NCBI RefSeq assembly: GCF_021155775.2
Contig: NC_060233.1
Coordinates: 39,959,077-40,023,076, forward strand
DNA from: Neodiprion pinetum
Taxonomy: Eukaryota; Arthropoda; Insecta; Hymenoptera; Diprionidae
Direction of reading: 5' to 3'
DNA length: 64,000 nucleotides
The first letter of the stretch is position 1. The number at the start of each line of letters is the position of its first letter. Of the stretch, positions 1 to 11,500 are shown in pieces. The translations under genes and the position numbers were made by a program. Below the pieces are notes generated by a model. It saw only the letters and a list, made by a program, of their open reading frames with translations, was not told the DNA's origin and did not search any database.

Positions 1-193
1 TAGAAATTCACCTTGTCCCTTATTACCCGTATATTATTAGTTTCGGCAACTTGCACGATTGTTTTCGAGTGGAGAAGAATTTGAGGAGACTTTGTCGAGT
101 GACAAAGGTCGCAATTTCAGCGCATGCATTGGATTGATTCGGTGTTACTGAGTTCGTGACGAGGCGCCTAGGTCGATTGGCCAATAAACTAAG

Positions 194-764
194 CTGGATT
201 TCCATCTCAAGAAGTAATCACCGACCATCGATTGTATGATTGTACGTTATTCACAACCAAGGTGAGTCCGGCTGCTACCGAACTATGAAGAACCTGCACG
301 ATTATTGGCCCAGGTAATGATGTAAAAAAAAAAAAAAATAGTCGTAAATACCGCGGATCGCATCACCGCCGTAAGTGAGTCTAACACGTCCTTTGAGTTT
401 CGAAATTCCTGCCGACTTTACCCTGAGTTACCGGAGAATTGGTATCGAGTTCTTTGGCGCCCAGGTTGTGTACCTCGGACTATTCTTCGGCAATAACCTG
501 TCCAATCAGCCTGCTCATACTAATTGAACGTGACCTTTGGATCATTCGAAATAATTGGTAACGCACGCACTAAAACGCGTACCTCACGCCCAGCCAGTAA
601 AAATTCCGGAGCAACGGTGGGACCAGCTGACCAGGCTTGTAACTCGTTTGTCTTATACGGCTGGTTTATTCTGCGATGCGTTGCGAGATTCTAGGCGTGA
701 TGAAGAGCAGTTGAAGGATGCTCTTTTATGTACCGGCGACCTTGCTCGCCGCCTCGAGTCGTAG
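194..764 (+). CDS. Possible last two coding exons of an unidentified gene running in from the left edge
   Basis: A strong splice donor (AAG then GTGAGT) follows position 261. In the frame that ends there at a codon boundary, the sequence is open from 193 and reads like ordinary protein (SQEVITDHRLYDCTLFTTK). A matching phase-0 acceptor (CAG at 591-593) leads into an open frame to a TAG at 762-764. This second exon encodes about 56 residues: an IPEQRWDQLTRLVTRL helix, then an acidic and basic amphipathic stretch ending LARRLES. The first in-window exon probably starts after the AG at 192-193 or 210-211, so its left end is uncertain. There is no in-frame ATG, which fits the 3' end of a gene. 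A possible polyadenylation signal AATAAA lies at 1283-1288. I do not recognise the family; the heptad-like leucines suggest a coiled coil. It could also be a chance open frame. Confidence 0.35.
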
Positions 765-3179
765 ATCAAAAAGCCTTACGTCATTTGTATAATTATATAC
801 ACGCCGCACCGGGATTGTTCGGGCCGTTACACTACATTCGATGATTACAGGGTATTGGTCTGATCATACCGTAATGAACAAGAACTAACTGTGAAATTGA
901 ACGTTCGGCTGTCGATCTTCTAAGCTGCAGCTTTCAATGCCACCTCGAAAATGCACGGTCGTGATTTGGAATGCAATTTTGTGAAGAGTTATCCCTTCAC
1001 GGAACAAGGACTGAACCTTTGAAGTTCGTGAATCCATTAATCGTGATTTCCAGTGCGCTCCATTGACAGGCATGGCAATCAATCGGTTCGAGGTTTCAAA
1101 TGGCGAAGGTTGAAGAAAGCCAGAATTATACCGGCGTTGCCCAATATCGCAGGAAACAAAGGATCAAAATCATTAAAGGGTGAAAGGGCCTCGCCTAGCT
1201 GTTCCTTCGCTCAGGTTTCATTCTCATTATGTCTGAGTCAGTTGGGTTGAGCAATTGACAGGCCTAAAATAACCGCGAGAAAAATAAAGAGAGAGAGAGA
1301 GAGAGAGATATTCGTGACCAGGTGGCTGTTTGAAGGAATTTGAAAGTGCAAGGTAGAAAAAATTCCATTCATTACATTCGTGTTTCATCTCTATCTACTG
1401 GTCAAACAATTTATGTATTCAGACCAACTGCATAGCTCAGCTTCTACAGAGAAATCTAAATAATCATCCAGTCTGCAAAATCCAAAGTGAATGTGTTTCT
1501 CAGGGGTTAGGCACTGATTCATGCTGAATTTTTTCTGCGGGTTCACGGTGGCCACAAAGAGCTGCATGAATACAGCTCACGATCAGGAATGATTCACCCT
1601 GAGGTAGCTTCATTAAAATTGCATAACATTGAAACAAGCATCGAATTAATTCGTTCAGCGAGAGTTCCAAGAAAAAAACAACGCGGACTGGTGAATAACT
1701 ACAAGCGTGGAGTAAGTCTGCAGATTGGGTAAGAAATAATCTGTTTCCAAATCGCAATGGCCTGGCCATGTCTAACCCTCAACTGAAATGAGGACAATAT
1801 TCAAAAAGTCAAGGGTTTCGGGTCATTGGAGCAGACTAAAGTGATCTCAAATGAGAAGATCCATCATGAGCTCTGAAGCGTATGGATTTAAGGAAGCCGT
1901 TACGTCGGACTAAGGCATAATTACGAGTTTCTTTTACGAGTTTTTATCTACACCAATGTCCGAAGACGTGATCAATAAACATTTTGTTCATACAGGTAGG
2001 ATTGAAATTTTTGACGTATTTTTTTTTTTTTTTTACCAATTCTTTACAGTTTACGAAAAACGTGAAATTTTTTAAACTCGTTTTTCATCAATTCCCCATA
2101 ATTTTTGCGGTCTCTTATTTAGTTTTTCTTCAGAAAACATCAATGGTCGTCATTGTTTGACCTGAAGCGTAATACGCGGTAGGCAGCGATGGTCGAAATT
2201 GAATCAGGATCCATTGAGTAAGAGCCTGGACAGATTCTGATAAGATAAGTTTGAAATTAGATTTATTGTTAGCTAATTGAATTTTTTGCAACGCCACCCA
2301 CAATTGGGGCACTTCATTGTTATACGTTAAACTGTTTGCAGGGTTATTAGATTGCATATTAGACTTCTAGGTTGGGTACATACAGCCGATAGTATCTTAG
2401 GGTGCGATAAATGTATTGCAACAGGTAGAGAAATTGATCTCTGACTCCACAGGTTTTGTTACGGAGTCAGCTCTACGCGACATTTCAGACAGGCATCATC
2501 CGCATGTCTTGATATACGCAAAGCTGCAGGTGATGGGATTTCGTTCAATCGAAATGCGTTAATCTGTTGCCTTTGATCAAAGCCTCGGCGTTTATTACGT
2601 TGGTATTAATTGCGGTTGATCTTGTTCGCGGGAATACCTACGCGAGTATTTACTTTAATCGAGACCTCTTCATGTGATTATTAACTCTTGAGGCGTTCGG
2701 CAAATTGCGCTGGTTTTTTGGAGTTCCTAGAGCGTAAGAAAATGTTGGCCGATTTTCATTGTAATATCGTTTACTGATGGCCTAGTTTATTCTGTGTAAT
2801 TGAGAGTGAAACATGCACACGGAAAATCATAATTTGCAAGCTTTGGAATCATTGATCGGTATGATGAAAATCTTACGTATGAATCTCGATGAAATGATTT
2901 CGTGAGGTTATATTGGCTAGTCGGACATAATGAGATGAATCGTAAAGATTTGATGCGGAGATGTCAGAGTTGCACATACGTGAATTATGATTGTGATATC
3001 CCATGAAACAAAAATTGCTCACCCGGTAAAGGGAATTGAATCTCGATCAATAATGTGAAAATTGCGATTCAAATAGATTCTCATTTCATTGAATGTTTTT
3101 ATTCGGAAACCTACTCCGTGGTAGACATCTGATGAAAGTACGACAACGAAAAATAAAGACTTTTTATTTTCAGAATCGT
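765..3179. other. Stretch with no supported gene
   Basis: The only distinct elements are a GA microsatellite near 1289-1308 and a poly-T run near 2019-2034. The short open frames on both strands overlap one another, lack splice or start context and have no recognisable protein character. Confidence 0.6.
1289..1308. repeat. (GA)n microsatellite
   Basis: About ten uninterrupted GA dinucleotides follow an A-rich stretch. It is a simple-sequence repeat just downstream of the candidate polyadenylation signal of the left-edge gene. Confidence 0.9.
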
Positions 3180-3346
3180 TAAAGTTTTCAGCTCAAACCC
3201 GAAGGGTTCTGAAGTAGCCTCACTTATTTCGTGATTTTCAGAGCATATAATTTTTTGTTTCAGAATCGATTTAGATGACACTTTTCGGAATGATTGCACC
3301 CTAGGAAACGAGAGAGAGACATCAAAGAGAGCAGAGGACCGGCAGC
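3180..3346 (+). repeat. Degenerate half-copy of the 335-bp satellite monomer
   Basis: This segment follows the order of the satellite monomer but with many changes. It has a T-rich stretch, then CAGAATCGATTTAGATGAC near 3263 (core copies read CAGAATTGATTCGTATGAC), a degenerate form of the 'tccgaccaattggacccca' stretch, and an AGAGAGAG...AGCAGAGGA stretch where core copies have the AAAAGAGCGTGGGATC region. It is the most diverged copy on the left and marks the old edge of the array. Confidence 0.6.
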
Positions 3347-3777
3347 AAAGAAATTACCAAGAATTGCGAACAAGGCATTCAAAATAGTGTAGGACCAGCA
3401 GCTGCAGAAATACGAAGAGTATGAGGAAAATTAAATTATTTATTGATATAGATACAGGTTACGTGAAACAGTGACGATTAAATATCACACAATACATCGT
3501 ATGTTAGGGAGATACATTGCACATGGAGGCAATATTAAACATGAACTATGCTTACCAACTAGAATGATAACTAGTTCAAATATCATTTTTTATGGTCTGC
3601 TCTAACAAATGTATATTGCACTTTGCTCACTCGTTCTTAATACTTTCTTTGTCTTTGACTATAACACAACTTGTCAATTTTTTTCCGAACTATACGCTGA
3701 CATTCAAATGCATGTACAAGATAGAAGAAATATGTAATAAAGGGTGTCTGAAATAAAACAAAAACCATATATACATG
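3347..3777. other. About 430 bp of non-satellite sequence interrupting the left edge of the array
   Basis: Anchor points in the degenerate copy (about 3267) and the next copy (about 4034) are about 767 bp apart, one 335-bp monomer plus about 430 bp. The satellite stops in the middle of a monomer near 3346 and resumes at the equivalent internal point near 3778. The intervening AT-rich sequence has no monomer similarity that I can see and no evident coding content, and I did not find clear terminal repeats or a target-site duplication. Confidence 0.5.
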
Positions 3778-6700
3778 ACTTTTTCATTTTCCTTCCTCAT
3801 CTCTGCAGGAGAACCCAGTAGAAATTTTATAATTTTAGGCGGTAACTTCTGATCCATTGCTCGCAGCGCAATGGGATTGCGCCCAATCGATTTCTCTCGC
3901 CAAATTACGTTGGAATAGTGCAAGAAAGAATTTATTCCAGCACTTTTCAAAATCGCGAAAATTTTCGCCAAAACTGCAAAGGGGTTAGCCTTGCTTTTTT
4001 CTTCATTTTTTGAGCTGGAAATTTTTGGTCTCTGATTCGATTCAAATGACCCTTTTCTGACCAATTGGACCCCAAAGAACTCAGAAAACGCAGCGAAAAG
4101 AGCGTGTGATCAACAGGAGAGAAATGACGAAGGAAAAAGCACCTGCTGAAAAATGTCGAAAATTTAGGTTTCCGTTTTTTGGCTGTAACTTCCGATGCGT
4201 TGATCGCAGCGTATTGGGACTGCATCCAATCGATTTTTCTCGCCAAATTACGTCGGAATAGCGCCGCAATTAATTTATTCCAGCACTTTTCAAAATCGCG
4301 AAAATTTTCGCCAAAAATACAAAGGGGTTGACCTTCTTTTTTTTTTGACCAAAAAATTTTTCTTCTCAGAATTGATTCGTATGACTTTTGTCCGACCAAT
4401 TGGACCCCAAGGAACTCAGAAAACGCAGCGAAAAGAGCGTGGGATCAACAGGAGAGTAATGACGAAGGAAAAAGCACCTGCTGAAAAATGTCGAAAAATC
4501 AGGTTTTCGTTTTTTGGCTGTAACTTCCGAAGCGTTGATCGCAGCGTATTGGGACTGCATCCAATCGATTTTTCTCGCAAAATTACGTCGGAATAGCGTC
4601 GCAATTAATTTATTCCAGCACTTTTCAAAATCGCGAAAATTGTCGCCAAAAATACAAAGGGGTTAACCTTCCTTTTTTTTTTTACCAAAAAATTTTTCGT
4701 CTCAGAATTGATTCGTATGACTTTTGTCCGACCAATTGGACCCCAAGGAACTCAGAAAACGCAGCGAAAAGAGCGTAGGATCAACAGGAGAGAAATGACG
4801 AAGGAAAAAGCACCTGCTGAAAAATGTCGAAAATTCAGGTTTCCGTTTTTTGGCTGTAACTTCCGATGCGTTGATCGCAGCGTATTGGGACTGCATCCAA
4901 TCGATTTTTCTCGCAAAATTACGTCGGATCAGTGCCAGAAAGAATTTATTCCAGCACTTTTCAAAATCACGAAATTTTTGCCGAAAATACAAAGGGGTTC
5001 TTCTTTTTTTTTTGACCAAAAAATTTTTCTTCTCAGAATTGATTCGTATGACTTTTGTCCGACCAATTGGACCCCAAGGAACTCAGAAAACGCAGCGAAA
5101 AGAGCGTGGGATCAACAGGAGAGAAATGACGAAGGAAAAAGCACCTGCTGAAAAATGTCGAAAATTCAGGTTTCCGTTTTTTGGCTGTAACTTCCGATGC
5201 GTTGATCGCAGCGTATTGGGACTGCATCCAATCGATTTTTCTCGCCAAATTACGTCGGAATAGCGCCGCAATTAATTTATTCCAGCACTTTTCAAAATCG
5301 CGAAAATTGTCGCCAAAAATACAAAGGGGTTAACCTTCCTTTTTTTTTTGACCAAAAAATTTTTCGTCTCAGAATTGATTCGTATGACTTTTGTCCGACC
5401 AATTGGACCCCAAGGAACTCAGAAAACGCAGCGAAAAGAGCGTAGGATCAACAGGAGAGAAATGACGAAGGAAAAAGCACCTGCTGAAAAATGTCGAAAA
5501 TTCAGGTTTCCGTTTTTTATCTGTAACTTCCGATGCGTTGATCGCAGCGTATTGGGACTGCATCCAATCGATTTTTCTCGCCAAATTACGTCGGAATAGC
5601 GCCGCAATTAATTTATTCCAGCACTTTTCAAAATCGCGAAATTTTTGCCGAAAATACAAAGGGGTTAACCTTCTTTTTTTTTTGACCAAAAAATTTTTCT
5701 TCTCAGAATTGATTCGTATGACTTTTGTCCGACCAATTGGACCCCAAGGAACTCAGAAAACGCAGCGAAAAGAGCGTGGGATCAACAGGAGAGAAATGAC
5801 GAAGGAAAAAGCACCTGCTGAAAAATGTCGAAAATTCAGGTTTCCGTTTTTTGGCTGTAACTTCCGATGCGTTGATCGCAGCGTATTGGGACTGCATCCA
5901 ATCGATTTTTCTCGCCAAATTACGTCGGAATAGCGCCGCAATTAATTTATTCCAGCACTTTTCAAAATCGCGAAAATTTTCGCCAAAAATACAAAGGGGT
6001 TAACCTTCTTTTTTTTTTGACCAAAAAATTTTTCTTCTCAGAATTGATTCGTATGACTTTTGTCCGACTAATTGGACCCCAAGGAACTCAGAAAACGCAG
6101 CGAAAAGAGCGTGGGATCAACAGGAGAGAAATGACGAAGGAAAAAGCACCTGCTGAAAAATGTCGAAAATTCAGGTTTCCGTTTTTTGGCTGTAACTTCC
6201 GAAGCGTTGATCGCAGCGTATTGGGACTGCATCCAATCGATTTTTCTCGCCAAATTACGTCGGAATAGCGCCGCAATTAATTTATTCCAGCACTTTTCAA
6301 AATCGCGAAAATTTTCGCCAAAAATACAAAGGGGTTAACCTTCTTTTTTTTTTGACCAAAAAATTTTTCTTCTCAGAATTGATTCGTATGACTTTTGTCC
6401 GACCAATTGGACCCCAAGGAACTCAGAAAACGCAGCGAAAAGAGCGTGGGATCAACAGGAGAGAAATGACGAAGGAAAAAGCACCTGCTGAAAAATGTCG
6501 AAAATTCAGGTTTCCGTTTTTTGGCTGTAACTTCCGATGCGTTGATCGCAGCGTATTGGGACTGCATCCAATCGATTTTTCTCGCCAAATTACGTCGGAA
6601 TAGCGCCGCAATTAATTTATTCCAGCACTTTTCAAAATCGCGAAAATTTTCGCCAAAAATACAAAGGGGTTAACCTTCTTTTTTTTTTGACCAAAAAATT

Positions 6701-8520
6701 TTTCTTCTCAGAATTGATTCGTATGACTTTTGTCCGACTAATTGGACCCCAAGGAACTCAGAAAACGCAGCGAAAAGAGCGTGGGATCAACAGGAGAGAA
6801 ATGACGAAGGAAAAAGCACCTGCTGAAAAATGTCGAAAATTCAGGTTTCCGTTTTTTGGCTGTAACTTCCGAAGCGTTGATCGCAGCGTATTGGGACTGC
6901 ATCCAATCGATTTTTCTCGCCAAATTACGTCGGAATAGCGCCGCAATTAATTTATTCCAGCACTTTTCAAAATCGCGAAATTTTTGCCGAAAATACAAAG
7001 GGGTTAACCTTCTTTTTTTTTTGACCAAAAAATTTTTCTTCTCAGAATTGATTCGTATGACTTTTGTCCGACCAATTGGACCCCAAGGAACTCAGAAAAC
7101 GCAGCGAAAAGAGCGTGGGATCAACAGGAGAGAAATGACGAAGGAAAAAGCACCTGCTGAAAAATGTCGAAAATTCAGGTTTCCGTTTTTTGGCTGTAAC
7201 TTCCGATGCGTTGATCGCAGCGTATTGGGACTGCATCCAATCGATTTTTCTCGCCAAATTACGTCGGAATAGCGCCGCAATTAATTTATTCCAGCACTTT
7301 TCAAAATCGCGAAAATTTTCGCCAAAAATACAAAGGGGTTAACCTTCTTTTTTTTTTGACCAAAAAATTTTTCTTCTCAGAATTGATTCGTATGACTTTT
7401 GTCCGACTAATTGGACCCCAAGGAACTCAGAAAACGCAGCGAAAAGAGCGTGGGATCAACAGGAGAGAAATGACGAAGGAAAAAGCACCTGCTGAAAAAT
7501 GTCGAAAATTCAGGTTTCCGTTTTTTGGCTGTAACTTCCGAAGCGTTGATCGCAGCGTATTGGGACTGCATCCAATCGATTTTTCTCGCCAAATTACGTC
7601 GGAATAGCGCCGCAATTAATTTATTCCAGCACTTTTCAAAATCGCGAAAATTTTCGCCAAAAATACAACGGGGTTAACCTTCTTTTTTTTTTGACCAAAA
7701 AATTTTTCGTCTCAGAATTGATTCGTATGACTTTTGTCCGACCAATTGGACCCCAAGGAACTCAGAAAACGCAGCGAAAAGAGCGTGGGATCAACAGGAG
7801 AGAAATGACGAAGGAAAAAGCACCTGCTGAAAAATGTCGAAAATTCAGGTTTCCGTTTTTTGGCTGTAACTTCCGATGCGTTGATCGCAGCGTATTGGGA
7901 CTGCATCCAATCGATTCGTCTCGCAAAATCACGTCGGATTAGTGCCAGAAAGAATTTATTCCAGCACTTTTCAAAATCGCGAAAATTTTTGCCAAAAATG
8001 CAAAGGGGTTAGCCTTACTTTTTTCTTTATTTTTTGAGCTGAAAATTTTCGGTCTCTGATTTGATTCAAATTACCCTTTTCTGACTAATCGGACCCTCAG
8101 GAACTAAGAAAACGCAGCGAAAAGTGCGTGGGATCAACAGGGAAGAAGTTACGAAGGAAAAAGCACCTGCCGAAAAATGTCGAAAACACAGGTTCTTGTT
8201 TTTTGGCTGTAACTTCTGATCCGTTGCTCGCAGCGTATCGGGACTGCGCCTAATCGATTTCTCTCACAAAATTCCGTCGGAATAGTGCCAGAAAGAATTT
8301 ATTCCAGCACTTTTCAAAATCGCGAAAATTTTCGTCAAAATTGCAAAGGGCTAGCCTTGATTGTTTTTCAGCAAAAAATCTTTCTGAATCGATCCTCTCG
8401 ACCATTTCTGGACTCAATGGACCATAGAGAACTCAGAATACGCACAAGAGAGAGCGTAGGAACAACAACAGAGTTATCACGACAAATAGAAAAAGTTTAC
8501 TGAAAATTGAATCACTTTTT
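3778..8520 (+). repeat. Satellite DNA array, monomer about 335 bp, about 14 copies
   Basis: The anchor GAATTGATTCGTATGAC recurs at 4369, 4705, 5036, 5372, 5706, 6041, 6376, 6711, 7045, 7380 and 7715, with spacings of 331-336 bp. Diverged copies have the equivalent anchor near 4034, 8053 and 8389. Each monomer contains, in order: a poly-T tract of 9-10 bases, the anchor, a CAATTGGACCCCAAGGAACTC segment, a GAAATGACGAAGG segment, a GGCTGTAACTTCCGA segment, a CTGCATCCAATCGATTTTTC segment and a CACTTTTCAAAATCGCGAAA segment. Core copies differ mainly at a handful of positions and in T-tract length. Open frames of 62-83 codons recur on both strands because the copies are nearly identical; the monomer is not a multiple of three and I see no sign of translation. 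This is a head-to-tail tandem satellite of unidentified family. Confidence 0.95.
5706..7979 (+). repeat. Higher-order repeat block (dimers within tetramers) inside the satellite
   Basis: From the monomer anchored at 5706 onward, two variants alternate strictly. Type B has GACCAATTGG with CCGATGCG (anchors 5706, 6376, 7045, 7715). Type A has GACTAATTGG with CCGAAGCG (anchors 6041, 6711, 7380). A second marker, GAAATTTTTGCCG instead of GAAAATTTTCGCC just before the anchor, occurs only before 5706 and 7045, exactly four monomers (1339 bp) apart. The block is therefore B-A-B-A followed by B-A-B, consistent with recent duplication of a four-monomer segment. Copies left of 5706 do not alternate. 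Confidence 0.85.
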
Positions 8521-11500
8521 TTGTCATTTTTGCAGCAAAAAATTACAGAACCTACATAGGCTATTCATCTGAGGCATTTGAATTGTAGTTAGGAAGATAT
8601 AAAACAAATATCATACTGCGTCACATTGCATTTATTAGTTACTAGTGTACAGACATATTTATGTTTAATACTAATAACAAATTCGACATAAACATAAATG
8701 AAACATTTCAGGTACATATTTCATTAGATATTCCTAGTTTTCATCTATTAACCGAGAACATGAATATATATGTATGCTAATGAAACACAGTAAGTCAACG
8801 ATTTAAAATAATAACATGTTCATTCATCTCACGCAGATGTGTCGATAATTACACCGTGAAGACGACACGGACTTATTTACAGAATAGATAGACTCTATGT
8901 TCTTGAGTGTTACCAACCGCAGATTGCAAAATATGTTTATTTGAATATATAATTATTGCAAACTCCAACCCTACTTCAGTCCATTCAGCAGGATTACTAA
9001 CAGCACATCAAACTGACACTCACTTTTATTTCGTACAAAGACGATCTAGCGTTTATAAGTCAGCATATGCCAACACACCGATTATAATTATCAGCTGACT
9101 GGTAGGGTAGGTGCTCGGGCAGTCGCAGCGTGATCGTTTTTTCGTGATTTCTCTGTCAGAACCTTCTTGTACGGACTCCAGCCTATCCAGTACCCACATA
9201 GTCGAAGCATCTCCAATGGTAAAAGATTCTCACAACGCTACCGAAGCAGTAGAAATGGTGAGAAAAAGTGAAAGATCACATTACTGCTGATGATTTGGGG
9301 CTCGCAGAGCTAATCATCCGTCGTCTTCATCGTCGCGTCGACTGGTTGTGATAAGCGGGGTGCCACCATATTCACCTTCCACTTTCTTACTTGAGACCGG
9401 ATGACATTCTATTTCCACAACAACAAAAATAAATGTTACCAAGGAAATTGACCAGTAACAGTGGTAGCATCGAATATAAAATCAACAAACAATGGAAATT
9501 CGTTCGGTTTTCCATCTCAAGAATCCTTTGCGATAAAATTGTGTTACCAACAAACGTGGGGAAATAATCAAAAGTTCTACTAACCTTTGGTCATTTCATC
9601 ACCATGCTTTATTCAGGTGGGAATGCTTTGCCAGACGGTGTCGAATAAGGGCCCTATCCCAAAGCATTGAGTGTCACCCTGCTTGTTGAGGCCCTGCAAG
9701 CAAATTGGCTCTCATTAAAGACGAAGTGCTTCGGTTAACTCTAAGGAGGGTACGTTCGATCAGACGGCGTCGCTCAAGATAGACATGCATTTAATTTCCC
9801 TTCGTGTTTACTCGAGCACGGAAAGCCTTAACCTTTCTCTTCCGGAATGTTGGAGCCGAGGCGTTGCACGCGAAGAGTGATTGGCGAAAAATCATCCAGC
9901 TGACATTGGTGGCCTATGGAGTGTGTCGGACACCCAAGCGTTGGCCGTGGTGCTCGACAAGCTGGAACCAACAATACAAGCCTTTAATTATATGCCAGCT
10001 GTTTCACCTGGGTCTTGTAGTACAAGTATTCGCTCACGCCTTTACGTGTTCTTCTCCGAATAGACACACTTGGGATTCCATTTCCATTGACGTAATTCTC
10101 CGAACCAATACCCACCGACTCATGCCTCTTAGCTACTTCAAATTGTCAATCATGGATGGAACCATCATTGCAATCGCAATCACTATGACAATGAACTCGG
10201 CACCAGCTCCGCCTCGCGTGCTACTCATCAGATATTTATAGTTCAGGTTCATATCCATGGCTTCTGGGCATTTTCTGATTCTTATGCTGCTGGATGAAGT
10301 CCTGCCGAGTTCAAACACCCGGTACGCTAAATTGCATTAGGAGACTTCAAAATTACGTCATTCAAGTAGAATGGCTCAATCGGTTTGTTACAAATTCAAA
10401 AAGTCAATCTCTAGAGTCTCTTTTCGTTAAGTATATTTATTTTTTTACTCTCTGTGTAAAATATGGAAACTCTGCGATTTCGAGACATCTAATAAGGTCA
10501 ACAAACTCTCGCAGTATTTTCATCGTTTGATTGCCCGGTCAGAACCATACCTGTACCTTGGACAGTTCGATTTCGGTTAGATTTCAATAATTTCAAGCCT
10601 GACCTTCACCGGTAAAATGTTTCTTCTTCGTTTTATTGTTTGTGTAAGTTGTATTCGTCATTGGGCAAACTGGACGCACCGTGCGAAGGCTTGGCCTCAT
10701 GCCTTTTTCGGTCTATAATAGCATTTTTGCTAGATCTGCTATTTTTGGCGAAACCTACAAGACGGGTTTCACTTTTATTTTGCAGACCTGAGAGAATGAT
10801 AACCCAGCATGAATATATCGTACGTTCCGGAGCTAATTAGGTGAGCTATAAAACGCGAATTACGGCAGAGGCTCATATTATTCATGAGTTTATCGCCGAG
10901 ATTAGCCACGAACGTGGGTTAATTCAACGTTTTGAAATATAGTCACTTATACAAAATAATGCGCGTCATGAGTATAATAGCTGTTCAGAAGCTGTAAAAA
11001 GGTGTATATTAGAAACGCGATGAACTCATTCAATCTATTTTTTCGCTCTTCTTGGTTTCACTTCTATTCAATTCCTCAGTTGTTCTTTAATCATCGGTAA
11101 TTGAATTTGAGGAAAAAATTTCGACAAGGCCAGCCAGTTTTTGGGAACCCACCAAGTCGTCCACGCATTCCAACGTCCTCCTAATCGCAAATGAACTTTG
11201 CAAACTTACTTACACCATTCCATCCCAGTGATGCTTACATACCGGTAACGATAAGTCAAATTCACCGTCGTTACCGAGACGCCTGCGTCGAATCGAACGA
11301 CGCCAAACATGGTGAAGCAATTCAAACTAGCGTTATAATTTGTACAACACGATAATTAATTTCACTTCGCAACGCTCGGCTTAGTAATTATGTGAGTTTG
11401 CTTTGAGCCACTGATGCTGACACATATACATTACAAATAATATACCCTAGTCGAGCATTTCACTGCATAGTCTGCCTTGTGCCAAATTTATTAGTGAACC

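Noticed and set aside
3128..3155. CTGATGA ... GAAA resembling a hammerhead ribozyme core
   Set aside because: The intervening bases cannot form the required stem II and the flanks do not pair.
3690..8503. Recurring 62-150 codon open frames on both strands of the satellite
   Set aside because: They recur because monomers are nearly identical. The monomer length is not a multiple of three, frames exist on both strands at once, and differences between copies change amino acids freely and vary the T tract.
3778..8520. Regularly spaced direct repeats as a CRISPR array
   Set aside because: The whole 335-bp unit repeats with no unique spacers, in an animal genome.
9216..9671. Possible two-exon mini-gene (ATG at 9216, donor at 9258, acceptor at 9617, stop at 9671)
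   Set aside because: Splice sites are plausible but the product would be only about 30 residues with no recognisable feature.
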